The notes under the pieces: model-generated
Databases searched by the model: none
What the model saw: the letters and a program-made list of their open reading frames with translations, nothing else
Told to the model about the DNA's origin: nothing
Translations under genes and position numbers: made by a program
NCBI GenBank assembly: GCA_900755005.1
Contig: CAAEEX010000073.1
Span: 1-32,421, forward strand
Direction of reading: 5' to 3'
DNA length: 32,421 bases
DNA from: an uncultured Collinsella sp.
Lineage (GTDB): Bacteria; Actinomycetota; Coriobacteriia; Coriobacteriales; Coriobacteriaceae
Part shown: positions 1 through 10,071 of the stretch, piece after piece
Numbering within the stretch: position 1 is the first letter of the stretch
How the letters are laid out: every line of letters starts with the position of its first letter

Positions 1-180
1 GCCGACTACCGCTGCCGCATCTCGGCCCCGCTCGCCGTCCAGGCCGTGCGCCGCGCCGCCGGCATCGAGCTTTCGGCCGCGCTTGCCCACGAGCTCGAGG
101 GCGTGCGGATTCCCAAGTTCGCCACGGACGAGTATTCCTGCCGCCGCGTGCCCGGCGTCGATTCTAGCGAGGTGCGCTAA
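1..180 (+). CDS. Probable FAD-binding subunit of a molybdenum hydroxylase, C-terminal end only (5' truncated by the window)
   Basis: An open frame enters from the left edge and ends at TAA 178-180, giving the last 59 residues. The segment reading DYRCRISAPLAVQAVRRAAG resembles the C-terminal helix of CO-dehydrogenase/xanthine-dehydrogenase flavoprotein subunits, where a similar (D/G)YR...(L/V)xxRA pattern is common. Its stop codon overlaps the ATG of the next gene (TAATG), so the two are translationally coupled, and the next gene encodes the Fe-S and molybdopterin parts of such an enzyme but has no FAD domain. A flavoprotein is therefore the expected neighbour. The identification rests mostly on context, because only a short tail is visible. 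Confidence 0.6.
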   Translation, partial: ADYRCRISAPLAVQAVRRAAGIELSAALAHELEGVRIPKFATDEYSCRRVPGVDSSEVR

Positions 181-3011
181 TGGCTGGCCAACTCATCGAT
201 CTTTCCTTTACGCTCAACGGCCGCAAGGTCAAGGTTCAGATTGCCCCCGACACCATGCTCTTTGCGCTGCTGCGCGAGCAGGGCTGCGCGTCGGTGCGCT
301 GCGCCTGCGAGACCACCAACTGCGGTCTGTGCACGGTGTGGCTCGACGGCGACCCGGTGCTGAGCTGCTCGGTTCCGGCTGCGCGCGTCGAGGGCCGCTC
401 CATCACCACGCTCGAGGGTCTCAAGGCCGAGTCCGAGGCACTGGCCCGTGCGATGGCCGCCGAAGGTGCCGAGCAGTGCGGTTTTTGCGCCCCCGGCCTT
501 ATCATGAACGTGCTGGCGCTCGCCCGCGCCGCCAAGGAGGACCCGAGCCTCGTTGCCACGCGCGAGGAGCTGTCGCGCCAGCTTGCCGGTAACCTCTGCC
601 GTTGCAGCGGCTACGAGAGCCAGCTGCGCGCCATCGTGCGCTTCCTCAACGAGTCTGGCGTGCAGGTGGGCTTTGAGATGCCCGAGCTGCCGGTCAACGA
701 CACGAGCTCCGACGGCGTCTCCTACAAGCAGATCACCCACAAGCAGCCCAAGAAGGACTCGAAGGCGCTGCTCGAGGGTCGTCCCGTCTATACGGGCGAC
801 CTGGTGCCCGCCGGCGCCCTGATCGTCAAGCTCAAGCGCAGCCCGTATGCGCGCGCCAAGATCCGCTCCATCGATACGTCGCGCGCCCTGAAGGTGCCCG
901 GCGTCGTGGGCGTCTACACCTATGAGGACGTGCCTCAGCGCCGCTTTACCATCGCCGGCCAGAGCTATCCGCAGCCGAGTCCCTACGATCGCCTGATTCT
1001 CGAGAACCTCGTCCGTTACCAAAACGAGGAGGTGGCGATCGTCGCCGCCGAGACTGAGGAGGCTGCCGACAAGGCGCTCAAACTCATTAAGGTCGACTAT
1101 GAGGTGCTCGAGCCGCTGCTCGACTTTACCCAGGCACTCGATAACGACATCGTGGTCCACCCCGAGGGCGACGTGACCTTTATGTTCCCGCAGGGCGGCG
1201 ACGTTCCGCGCAACTTGGTATGCAGCGGCACGAGCGACTATGGCGACTTGGACGAGGCCTTCGCCCAGAGCGACATCGTCTTCACCCGCACCTATACCAG
1301 CCAGGCCACGCAGACCGCGCCCATGGAGACCTTCCGCGCCTTCGCGACGACCGACGCGTTTGGGCGTATCTCGGTGACCACCTCCACGCAGGTGCCCTTC
1401 CACGTGCGCCGCATGGTCGCTCAGTCGCTCGATATCCCGCAGTCGCAGGTGCAGGTCATTAAGCCGCGCATCGGCGGCGGCTTTGGCTCTAAGCAGTCGG
1501 GCTGCTGCGAGATCTTCGTGGCGTTCGTGACGCAGCAGACCGGCCGTCCGAGCTACTGCTGCTTCACCCGCGAGGAGACCATAACCGCGGGCAACTCGCG
1601 TCACCAGATGCAGATGACCGTTAAGCTGGGCGCCATGAACGACGGCACCATCACGGCCATCGATCTGCATACGCTGTCCAACGCCGGAGCGTATGGCGAG
1701 CACGCTACCACGACGATTGGCCTTTCGGGCCACAAGAGCCTGCCCATCTACAACCACGTGAAGGCGAGCCGCTTTAGCTGGGACGCCGTCTACACCAATA
1801 CCAACCGTGGCGGCGCGTATCGTGGCTACGGTGCCACCCAGGGCCAGTTTGCCGTGGAGAGCGCCGTCAACGAGCTCGCCGACATGCTGCACATGGACCC
1901 CGCCGACCTGCGCCTTAAGAACATCGTGCGCGAGGGCGAGATCATGCCGCAGTACTACAACGAGAAGCTCAACGCCTGCGCGCTCGACCGCTGCCTGCTG
2001 CGCGCGATGGACATGATCGGTTGGCGCGACAAGCCGCTAGCCGTCGACCTGGGCGACCGTGTGCGTGCTCTGGGCTGTGCGCTCACCATGCAGGGCTCGG
2101 GCATCTCCAACGTGGATATCGCCGGCATCGACATGCGCTTGGAAGAGGACGGCTTCATTACCATCGGCACCGGCGCCACCGATAACGGCATGGGCGTCGA
2201 CACGATCCTGGCGCAGATTGCCGCCGAGGAGCTGGGCGTGGAGAGCTCGCTTATCGTGGTGCGCGGCGTGGACACCGATGTGTCGCCGTTCGACGCCGGC
2301 TCGTACGCGAGCTCGGGCACGTACGTGACGGGCCTTGCCGCCAAGAACGCCGCGACCGAGCTGCGCGAGAAGATTTGCGCCAAGGCCGCCCAGATGTGGG
2401 ACGTGGACGCCGCCGATGTGGTCTTTGATGGTCAGTACGTGCGCCTGTCCGACGAGCGTGCCGCGCGCGAGCAGAACCGCTACCTCACGCTGCGCGACTT
2501 TGCCAACCTGTGCGTCAAGAACATCGCGGGCGGCGACGCGCTCACCTCGCACGCCTCTGCCTGCCTGCCCGTCTCGCCTCCGCCGTTTATGGCCGGCATT
2601 GCCGAGGTCGAGGTCGACAAGGCCACCGGCAAGGTGACCGTGGTGGATTACGCCGCTGCCGTTGACTGCGGCACCGTTATCAACGAGGCGCTCGCGTGCG
2701 TCCAGGCCGAGGGCGGCATTGCCCAGGGTATCGGCCACGCGCTCTACGAGATTGTTGAGCACGACGACCGCGGCCGCCTGCGCACCGGCAACTTTATGAG
2801 CTACAAGCTGCCTACGCGCCTGGATATCGGCAGCATCCGTGTGGCCTTTGAGCCGAGCTACGAGCCGACGGGTCCGTTTGGCGCCAAGTCGATCGGCGAG
2901 GTCGTCATCAACACGCCGCTCGCCGCCGTGGCCTCGGCCGTCGCACACGCCACCGGCCACCAGGTCCGTTCGCTGCCCATCACGCCCGAGAAGGCCCTGC
3001 TGGGGGAGTAG
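180..3011 (+). CDS. Xanthine dehydrogenase-family protein: [2Fe-2S] subunit fused to molybdopterin-binding subunit
   Basis: 943 residues. Residues 1-160 form a two-cluster [2Fe-2S] module: the plant-type site is C43-x4-C48-x2-C51 with C63, and the second cluster uses C100-x2-C103 and C140-x-C142 (CGFCAPG and CRCSGY motifs). From about residue 200 to the end lies the molybdopterin-binding hydroxylase module, with the glycine-rich IGGGFGSK motif, GAYRGYGATQ, and GPFGAKSIGE near the C-terminus. Glu907 in that last motif matches the catalytic base of this family. Such enzymes hydroxylate purines or other N-heterocycles and pass electrons through Fe-S to FAD; the FAD part appears to be the separate upstream gene. 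Fe-S and Mo subunits are often separate polypeptides in bacteria, so the fusion is notable. The substrate cannot be read from sequence: xanthine is the default guess, and related selenium-dependent or nicotinate-type hydroxylases are possible. Confidence 0.88.
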   Translation: MAGQLIDLSFTLNGRKVKVQIAPDTMLFALLREQGCASVRCACETTNCGLCTVWLDGDPVLSCSVPAARVEGRSITTLEGLKAESEALARAMAAEGAEQCGFCAPGLIMNVLALARAAKEDPSLVATREELSRQLAGNLCRCSGYESQLRAIVRFLNESGVQVGFEMPELPVNDTSSDGVSYKQITHKQPKKDSKALLEGRPVYTGDLVPAGALIVKLKRSPYARAKIRSIDTSRALKVPGVVGVYTYEDVPQRRFTIAGQSYPQPSPYDRLILENLVRYQNEEVAIVAAETEEAADKALKLIKVDYEVLEPLLDFTQALDNDIVVHPEGDVTFMFPQGGDVPRNLVCSGTSDYGDLDEAFAQSDIVFTRTYTSQATQTAPMETFRAFATTDAFGRISVTTSTQVPFHVRRMVAQSLDIPQSQVQVIKPRIGGGFGSKQSGCCEIFVAFVTQQTGRPSYCCFTREETITAGNSRHQMQMTVKLGAMNDGTITAIDLHTLSNAGAYGEHATTTIGLSGHKSLPIYNHVKASRFSWDAVYTNTNRGGAYRGYGATQGQFAVESAVNELADMLHMDPADLRLKNIVREGEIMPQYYNEKLNACALDRCLLRAMDMIGWRDKPLAVDLGDRVRALGCALTMQGSGISNVDIAGIDMRLEEDGFITIGTGATDNGMGVDTILAQIAAEELGVESSLIVVRGVDTDVSPFDAGSYASSGTYVTGLAAKNAATELREKICAKAAQMWDVDAADVVFDGQYVRLSDERAAREQNRYLTLRDFANLCVKNIAGGDALTSHASACLPVSPPPFMAGIAEVEVDKATGKVTVVDYAAAVDCGTVINEALACVQAEGGIAQGIGHALYEIVEHDDRGRLRTGNFMSYKLPTRLDIGSIRVAFEPSYEPTGPFGAKSIGEVVINTPLAAVASAVAHATGHQVRSLPITPEKALLGE

Positions 3012-3041
3012 CGGGTCAGCGAACAAGTCGTAATGGGCGGG

Positions 3042-3066
3042 GCGGGGTAACTCGTCCCGCTTTTGC
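3042..3066 (+). terminator. Candidate terminator after the molybdenum hydroxylase gene
   Basis: GCGGG (3042-3046) pairs with CCCGC (3056-3060) around a 9-nt loop and is followed directly by TTTTG. It lies 31 bases after the stop codon. The stem is short but GC-only, and the run of T is short. Confidence 0.5.
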
Positions 3067-3150
3067 ACTCGTGGTGAGGTCGTGAGCTTGCAAAACGTGT
3101 GCGTGCGCTTGTCGCTCGTATCTGCTATCATTCCTAGTCTGTGCGCTCAT

Positions 3151-3234
3151 GCGGGCGTGGCGGAATTGGTAGACGTGCCAGATTTAGGTTCTGGTGGGAT
3201 TCCCGTGAAGGTTCGAGTCCTTTCGCCCGCACCA
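3151..3234 (+). tRNA. tRNA-Leu (anticodon UAG)
   Basis: Acceptor arms GCGGGCG (3151-3157) and CGCCCGC (3224-3230) pair perfectly and ACCA follows, so CCA is encoded. The anticodon stem CCAGA/TCTGG encloses the loop TTTAGGT, giving anticodon TAG (UAG), which reads CUN leucine codons. The T arm contains GGTTCGAGTCC. The long variable arm between the anticodon and T stems is the class II feature expected of tRNA-Leu. Total length is 84 nt. Confidence 0.97.
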
Positions 3235-3325
3235 ACGCACCCGCGTCGGCTTATGCCCTCGCGACACTTTGTTGCATAAAGGTACCAGCACCTCAGATAA
3301 GCTGGGCAGTATGAGGAGGAACGTG

Positions 3326-4624
3326 TTGAACATCACCGCTTCTGACGTCAAGGACGCCAAGCTCACCGCTACGGTCACCATCCCGGCCGCCGACGTCGAC
3401 GCCGCGATCAAGAAGGCCTACAAGGACACCGCCAAGAAGTACCGCTTCCCGGGCTTCCGCGCCGGTAAGGCCCCCCGTCCGGTCATCGACTCTGCTCTTG
3501 GCGCCGAGGCTACCCTCGCTCAGGCCACCAACGACCTGATCGCCGCCAACGAGCCCGCCGTCCTCAACGAGTTGGACATCGTCCCCACCAAGAACGGTGA
3601 CTACAAGGAGCTCGACCTCGCCAAGGATCACGAGGACTACACCTACACCGTCGAGTTCTCCCTGCGTCCTGCCGCCGAGCTCTCCTCCTTCGACGCCGTC
3701 GAGATCGAGATGCCTCCTGCGGAGGTCACTGAGTCCGAGATCAACAACCAGGTCGAGATGCTCCTCAACTACCGTGCCACCTTCGAGGACATCGAGGGTC
3801 GCGCCGTCGAGGCCGAGGATTACGTCACCGTCGACCTCAAGGCCGTCGAGAACGCCGACAACTTTGCCGCCGAGGGCCGTATGCTCATCGCCGGTAGCGA
3901 CAGCAACCCCAAGGAGTTCAACGAGGCCCTGATCGGCGCTAACGTTGACGACGTCAAGACCGTCACCTGGACCGACGAGGTCGAGGAGGGCGAGGAGGCC
4001 GAGACCCACACCGTCGAGGTCACCGTCAAGGGCATCAAGGTCCGCAACACCCCCGAGCTCACCGACGAGCTCGTCAAGTCCGACTTTGGCTTCGACAGCA
4101 TCGACGCCATGCGCGACGCCATCAAGATCGAGATCGAGCAGGACAAGGCTTCCCGCCTCCCGGCCGAGAAGGAGAACCGTTGCGTCGCCGCCCTCGCCGA
4201 GCGTCTGCAGCTCGACGAGATGGACGCCGACTACGAGCAGTCCGTCTTTGAGGAGCTTGGCCAGAACTTCCTGTCCAACCTCGCTGCCCGCGGCATGACC
4301 CTCGACACCTGGCTGCCCGCTTCCGGTCTGACCATGGAGCAGTTCATCGGCGACCTGCACAAGCAGGCCAACGACGTTGCCCGTGAGTCCCTGGCTCTCG
4401 ACGCCCTCGCCCGTGAGCTCAAGATCGAGGTCACCGAGGACGACATCAACGCCGAGTTCGAGAAGGCTGGCGTCAAGGACGTCGAGGCTTCCAAGGCCGA
4501 GTTCATCGCCGATGGCCGCATGCCCGCCGTCCGCGAGTCCATCCGTCGCTCTAAGGCCGTCGACCACCTGGTCGAGAACGCCAAGGTGACCGAGGTCGAC
4601 GAGACCGCCAAGGACGCCGAGTAA
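3326..4624 (+). CDS. tig: Trigger factor, ribosome-associated chaperone and peptidyl-prolyl isomerase
   Basis: Trigger factor binds the ribosome exit tunnel (protein L23) and shelters nascent chains. The N-terminal ribosome-binding domain carries the signature YRFPGFRAGKAPRPVI (family consensus GFRxGKxP). A PPIase-type domain follows around residues 155-240, where the ADYVTVDL stretch opens it, and the remainder is the helical arm/C-terminal chaperone domain. The strong AGGAGGA at 3314-3320 lies 5 nt before TTG 3326 and only 2 nt before the in-frame GTG 3323, so TTG is the best start. It gives 432 residues, the usual family length. In-frame ATGs at 3269 and 3311 would place the Shine-Dalgarno inside the gene. 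The gene lies just downstream of tRNA-Leu and upstream of clpP-clpX, the common bacterial order tig-clpP-clpX. Confidence 0.95.
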   Translation: MNITASDVKDAKLTATVTIPAADVDAAIKKAYKDTAKKYRFPGFRAGKAPRPVIDSALGAEATLAQATNDLIAANEPAVLNELDIVPTKNGDYKELDLAKDHEDYTYTVEFSLRPAAELSSFDAVEIEMPPAEVTESEINNQVEMLLNYRATFEDIEGRAVEAEDYVTVDLKAVENADNFAAEGRMLIAGSDSNPKEFNEALIGANVDDVKTVTWTDEVEEGEEAETHTVEVTVKGIKVRNTPELTDELVKSDFGFDSIDAMRDAIKIEIEQDKASRLPAEKENRCVAALAERLQLDEMDADYEQSVFEELGQNFLSNLAARGMTLDTWLPASGLTMEQFIGDLHKQANDVARESLALDALARELKIEVTEDDINAEFEKAGVKDVEASKAEFIADGRMPAVRESIRRSKAVDHLVENAKVTEVDETAKDAE

Positions 4625-4700
4625 TTCTCGCCACCTTTTCTGCGAGCGCATGTACGCGCCTGTGATGGGGTAAAGTTATAAGCCGGTTATCCGGTTGCTT

Positions 4701-4746
4701 CGTACGGTGCCAGCCAATGCATAGCATGCGGGCACCGTACGTTTGT
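4701..4746 (+). terminator. Long hairpin between tig and clpP, probable tig terminator
   Basis: CGTACGGTGCC (4701-4711) is perfectly complementary to GGCACCGTACG (4731-4741) across a 19-nt loop, and TTTGTCT follows. The 11-bp stem and T-rich tail suit an intrinsic terminator that separates tig from clpP. It sits about 46 bases before the clpP start, so it could instead act as a leader structure for clpPX. Confidence 0.5.
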
Positions 4747-4751
4747 CTAGA

Positions 4752-4763
4752 ACCAATATTGGT
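4752..4763. promoter_or_regulatory. 12-bp perfect palindrome upstream of clpP
   Basis: ACCAATATTGGT is a perfect 12-bp palindrome 23 bases before the chosen clpP start. It may be an operator for a dimeric regulator. It does not match the CIRCE, HAIR or ClgR patterns that I know, so no regulator is proposed. Confidence 0.3.
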
Positions 4764-4786
4764 CCGTAAGAGAAATGGAGATGCGT

Positions 4787-5407
4787 ATGATCGCTAAGTT
4801 CGATTCCGCCCTCGTGCCATACGTTATCGAGCAGACGCCGCGCGGCGAGCGCAGCTACGATATCTATTCGCGCCTGCTCAACGACCGCATCATCTTCTTG
4901 GGCGAGGAGATTAACTCCGTCAGCGCCAACCTGGTCGTTGCCCAGCTGCTGCATCTTGAGAGCCAGGATGCCGAGAAGGATATCTCGCTCTACATCAATT
5001 CGCCCGGTGGCGAGGTCTACTCCGGCCTGGCGATTCTGGACACCATGAACTTTATCAAGCCGCAGGTCTCGACCATTTGCGTCGGTATGGCCGCGTCTAT
5101 GGCTGCCGTGTTGCTTTCGGCCGGCGCCAAGGGCAAGCGCTTCTGCCTGCCGCACTCCAAGGTGATGATTCACCAGCCCAGCGGCGGTGCCCAGGGTCAG
5201 CAGACCGAGATCGAGATCGTGGCCGAGGAGATCAAGAAGACTCGCCGCGAGCTCAACCAGATCCTGTCCGACGCCTCGGGCCAGCCCATCGAGAAGGTCC
5301 AGGCCGACACCGAGCGCGACAACTACCTGACCGCTGCCGAGGCCCTCGACTACGGCCTGATCGACCGTATCGTCACCTCGCGCGACCTCGCCGCGAAGGA
5401 CGCCTAG
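4787..5407 (+). CDS. clpP: ATP-dependent Clp protease proteolytic subunit ClpP
   Basis: Serine protease that forms the tetradecameric barrel of the Clp protease and is fed by ClpX or ClpC. The catalytic triad is visible: Ser104 in GMAASMA, His129 in MIHQPSGG, and Asp178 in DTERDNY (numbering from ATG 4787). The INSPGG oxyanion-loop motif is also present. GGAG at 4777-4780 lies 6 nt before ATG 4787, which makes that the likely start (206 residues). In-frame ATGs at 4775 and 4781 have no well-placed Shine-Dalgarno. The stop at 5405-5407 is one base before the clpX ATG (TAGGATG), so the two genes are surely co-translated. No second clpP copy is visible, although many actinobacteria carry two. 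Confidence 0.96.
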   Translation: MIAKFDSALVPYVIEQTPRGERSYDIYSRLLNDRIIFLGEEINSVSANLVVAQLLHLESQDAEKDISLYINSPGGEVYSGLAILDTMNFIKPQVSTICVGMAASMAAVLLSAGAKGKRFCLPHSKVMIHQPSGGAQGQQTEIEIVAEEIKKTRRELNQILSDASGQPIEKVQADTERDNYLTAAEALDYGLIDRIVTSRDLAAKDA

Positions 5408-5408
5408 G

Positions 5409-6815
5409 ATGGCCGGTAACATGCAGGACAACTTTGACGAGAACGGCAACCCCATCCGCTGCTCCTTCTGCGGAAAAGAGCAGGGGCAGGTTCGCCGCCT
5501 TGTAAAGGGTCCGACCAACATCTTTATCTGCGACGAGTGCGTTGCCGCCTGCTCCGAGATTTTGGAGGAGTCGCTGGCTTCGGACTTTATGGACGCCGCC
5601 CGCAACGGCAAGCTGCCGGGCTTCCTCAACGACCACGGCCAGGCTGCATCCCAGCTCGCCGCGGACCCCGAGACCGAGGGTTTTGAGCTCGAGGACGATC
5701 GCCAGGTCATCACGCACGTGCCGACGCCGCACGAGATCTATGACGAGCTTTCGGCCTATGTCATGGGTCAGGAGGACGCCAAGCGCGCCATGTCGGTGGC
5801 CGTGTACAACCACTATCGCCGCGTGATCGAGGGCGGCGCTGCGCTTTCTGCCTTTGACGACGGCTTGGATTCGCAGCTCGACGATGATATGGACGAGGTG
5901 GAGCTCGCCAAGTCCAACATTTTGCTGCTCGGTCCCACCGGCACCGGTAAGACCCTGTTGGCCCAGACGCTCGCGCGCATCCTCGAGGTGCCGTTTGCCA
6001 TCGCCGATGCCACCGCGCTTACTGAGGCCGGTTACGTGGGCGAGGACGTGGAGAATATCCTGCTCAAGCTCATCAATGCTGCCGATGGTGACATTGAGCG
6101 CGCGCAGGTTGGCATTATCTACGTGGACGAGATCGATAAGATCGCCCGCAAGGCCGAGAATCTCTCCATTACCCGCGACGTTTCGGGCGAGGGCGTTCAG
6201 CAGGCACTGCTTAAGATCCTTGAGGGCACGGTGGCCAGCGTTCCGCCCACCGGCGGCCGCAAGCATCCCCAGCAGGAGCTGCTGCAGATCGACACGACCA
6301 ACATCCTGTTCATCTGCGGCGGTGCCTTTGTGGGTCTGGATAAGATCATCGCCGACCGCGTGGGCAACAAGGGCGTGGGCTTTAACTCCGAGATCGCCGG
6401 CCCCACCTCGGTCGACGAGAACGACCTGCTGCGTCAGGTGCTCCCGCAGGACCTCAATGCCTTTGGCATGATCCCCGAGTTTGTGGGACGTACGCCCGTC
6501 GTTACCCAGACGCAGGCGCTCGACGAGGACGACCTGGTTTCGATCCTGACCGAGCCCAAGAACGCCGTGGTGCGCCAGTATCGTAAGATGTTCCAGCTCG
6601 AGGACGTTGAGCTTGAGTTTGAGGATGCGGCCCTGCATGAGATCGCCCGCATGGCGCTCGCCCGCAAGACCGGCGCCCGTGGCCTGCGGTCCATCTGCGA
6701 GGATGTACTGCAGCAGACGATGTTCGACCTCCCCAGCGAGGAGGGCGTTTCCAAGGTCGTTGTGACCGAAGCCTCCGTAAAGGGCGAAGAACAGCCCCAG
6801 CGCATCTACGGGTAA
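5409..6815 (+). CDS. clpX: ClpX, AAA+ unfoldase subunit of the Clp protease
   Basis: 468 residues. The N-terminal zinc-binding domain shows CSFC (residues 18-21) and CDEC about 20 residues later, the four-cysteine site that binds adaptors and substrates. The AAA+ domain has Walker A GPTGTGKT, pore loop GYVG, Walker B IIYVDEID, arginine finger EFVGRTP and sensor 2 GARGLRS. The ClpP-docking IGF loop appears as VGF in NKGVGFNSE, a conservative variant. The enzyme unfolds substrates and threads them into ClpP. It begins one base after the clpP stop, forming a clpP-clpX operon that ends at a strong terminator. An acidic low-complexity linker (about residues 150-165, DDDMDEVE) precedes the Walker A region. 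Confidence 0.97.
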   Translation: MAGNMQDNFDENGNPIRCSFCGKEQGQVRRLVKGPTNIFICDECVAACSEILEESLASDFMDAARNGKLPGFLNDHGQAASQLAADPETEGFELEDDRQVITHVPTPHEIYDELSAYVMGQEDAKRAMSVAVYNHYRRVIEGGAALSAFDDGLDSQLDDDMDEVELAKSNILLLGPTGTGKTLLAQTLARILEVPFAIADATALTEAGYVGEDVENILLKLINAADGDIERAQVGIIYVDEIDKIARKAENLSITRDVSGEGVQQALLKILEGTVASVPPTGGRKHPQQELLQIDTTNILFICGGAFVGLDKIIADRVGNKGVGFNSEIAGPTSVDENDLLRQVLPQDLNAFGMIPEFVGRTPVVTQTQALDEDDLVSILTEPKNAVVRQYRKMFQLEDVELEFEDAALHEIARMALARKTGARGLRSICEDVLQQTMFDLPSEEGVSKVVVTEASVKGEEQPQRIYG

Positions 6816-6836
6816 ACCAGCCTAAAACGTGCTTGC

Positions 6837-6876
6837 AAATAGCCTCCGACCACTTGCGGTCGGAGGCTATTTTATA
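6837..6876 (+). terminator. Strong intrinsic terminator after clpX
   Basis: A 15-bp perfect stem (6837-6851 with 6858-6872, core AGCCTCCGACC/GGTCGGAGGCT) has a 6-nt loop and ends in a TTTTAT run. It lies 22 bases after the clpX stop. Confidence 0.9.
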
Positions 6877-6965
6877 GATACGCAATAACCCCAACTACCT
6901 GTGTTATTCTGTGTGTTTGTTTAAGCCTCAGCGAAGTCATTCAGACTGAAGTAATCGATACCTAA

Positions 6966-7080
6966 GGGGAGGAATGTAGGCCCGATTTTCGTAGATTCCG
7001 CACGAGCCGAAGACCACTTAATGTGGTCTTCGTGCGAGCCAGGACTTGACCGAGCGAAAATCGGGCCTACATTCCTCCCC
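6966..7080. repeat. Large palindromic element, family 1 copy A, upstream of valS
   Basis: The outer arms 6966-6991 and 7055-7080 are a perfect 26-bp inverted repeat. The 63-nt centre contains a second hairpin: GAAGACCAC (7009-7017), loop TTAAT, GTGGTCTTC (7023-7031). The reverse complement of the centre matches the centre of copy B (9808-9924, on the other side of valS) almost base for base. The inner stem shows compensatory changes between the copies (GACCAC/GTGGTC against GGCCAC/GTGGCC). The outer arms are unrelated in sequence between the two copies. The element ends 20 bases before the valS start codon and would fold in any transcript that reads into valS. Confidence 0.85.
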
Positions 7081-7100
7081 GGCGGGACAGGGAGAGATAT

Positions 7101-9797
<2,697 letters not shown>

Positions 9798-9807
9798 GCG
9801 TTACTGG

Positions 9808-9924
9808 GGGACGCGGTTTGGGGCATTGCTCGCTACTGCGAACAGTCCTGCTCGCACGAAGGCCACATTAAGTGGCCTTCGGCTCGCGCGGAACTTGTAT
9901 CGAGCAAAGCCCCAAACCGCTCCC
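9808..9924. repeat. Large palindromic element, family 1 copy B, downstream of valS
   Basis: Outer arms 9808-9832 and 9901-9924 are complementary over 24-25 bases with one mismatch and one single-base indel. The 68-nt centre holds the hairpin GAAGGCCAC, loop ATTAA, GTGGCCTTC. It is the same element as copy A (6966-7080) in the opposite orientation: the core from GTCCTG to GCGGAA is nearly identical, whereas the arms differ completely. It starts 11 bases after the valS stop, so it may also act in valS 3' end formation. No T-run follows directly. Confidence 0.85.
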
Positions 9925-10018
9925 ATAGCGGTTACGGAGGCGTCCGCTGCCTGGTGGGGCCACTTGGTTGTGGCCTTGAGGTCGCTGCAAAGCGGTGTTT
10001 GGCTGATATTTTGAATGG
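9925..10018. other. Non-coding spacer between the valS palindrome and folC
   Basis: No gene is seen here. The stretch contains a small hairpin GGCCAC/GTGGCC (about 9957-9974) that echoes the GGCCAC/GTGGCC stem of the neighbouring palindromic element, possibly a decayed fragment. No convincing -35/-10 pair for folC was found. Confidence 0.3.
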
Positions 10019-10051
10019 AAAGGGCTCGTTGTTGCTTACGGGCCTCTTTTT
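10019..10051 (+). terminator. Terminator-like hairpin just upstream of folC
   Basis: AAAGGGCTCG (10019-10028) pairs with CGGGCCTCTTT (10039-10049) with one bulged base and one G-U pair, and five T follow. It ends about 20 bases before the folC start. It may terminate readthrough from valS or act as an attenuator for folC. Confidence 0.4.
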
Positions 10052-10071
10052 ATGTTGAGGGGACTTTGGTT

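Noticed and set aside
3109..3131. Promoter for tRNA-Leu with TTGTCG and TATCAT boxes
   Set aside because: The spacing is only 11 bases, too short for a sigma-70-type promoter. The TATCAT may be a true -10 box, but no acceptable -35 box is found.
3082..3279. Small plus-strand open frame across the tRNA-Leu gene
   Set aside because: It is wholly explained by the tRNA and its flanks.
3293..4651. Minus-strand open frame of about 450 codons opposite the trigger factor gene
   Set aside because: Same cause: the composition is dominated by L, V, G and D from antisense GAC/GAG/GTC codons. There is no motif and no ribosome-binding site.
6870..7100. T-box riboswitch upstream of valS
   Set aside because: T-boxes are common before aminoacyl-tRNA synthetase genes, but no AGGGTGG-type T-box sequence or antiterminator is found. 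The structure here is the large palindromic repeat, which recurs after valS.
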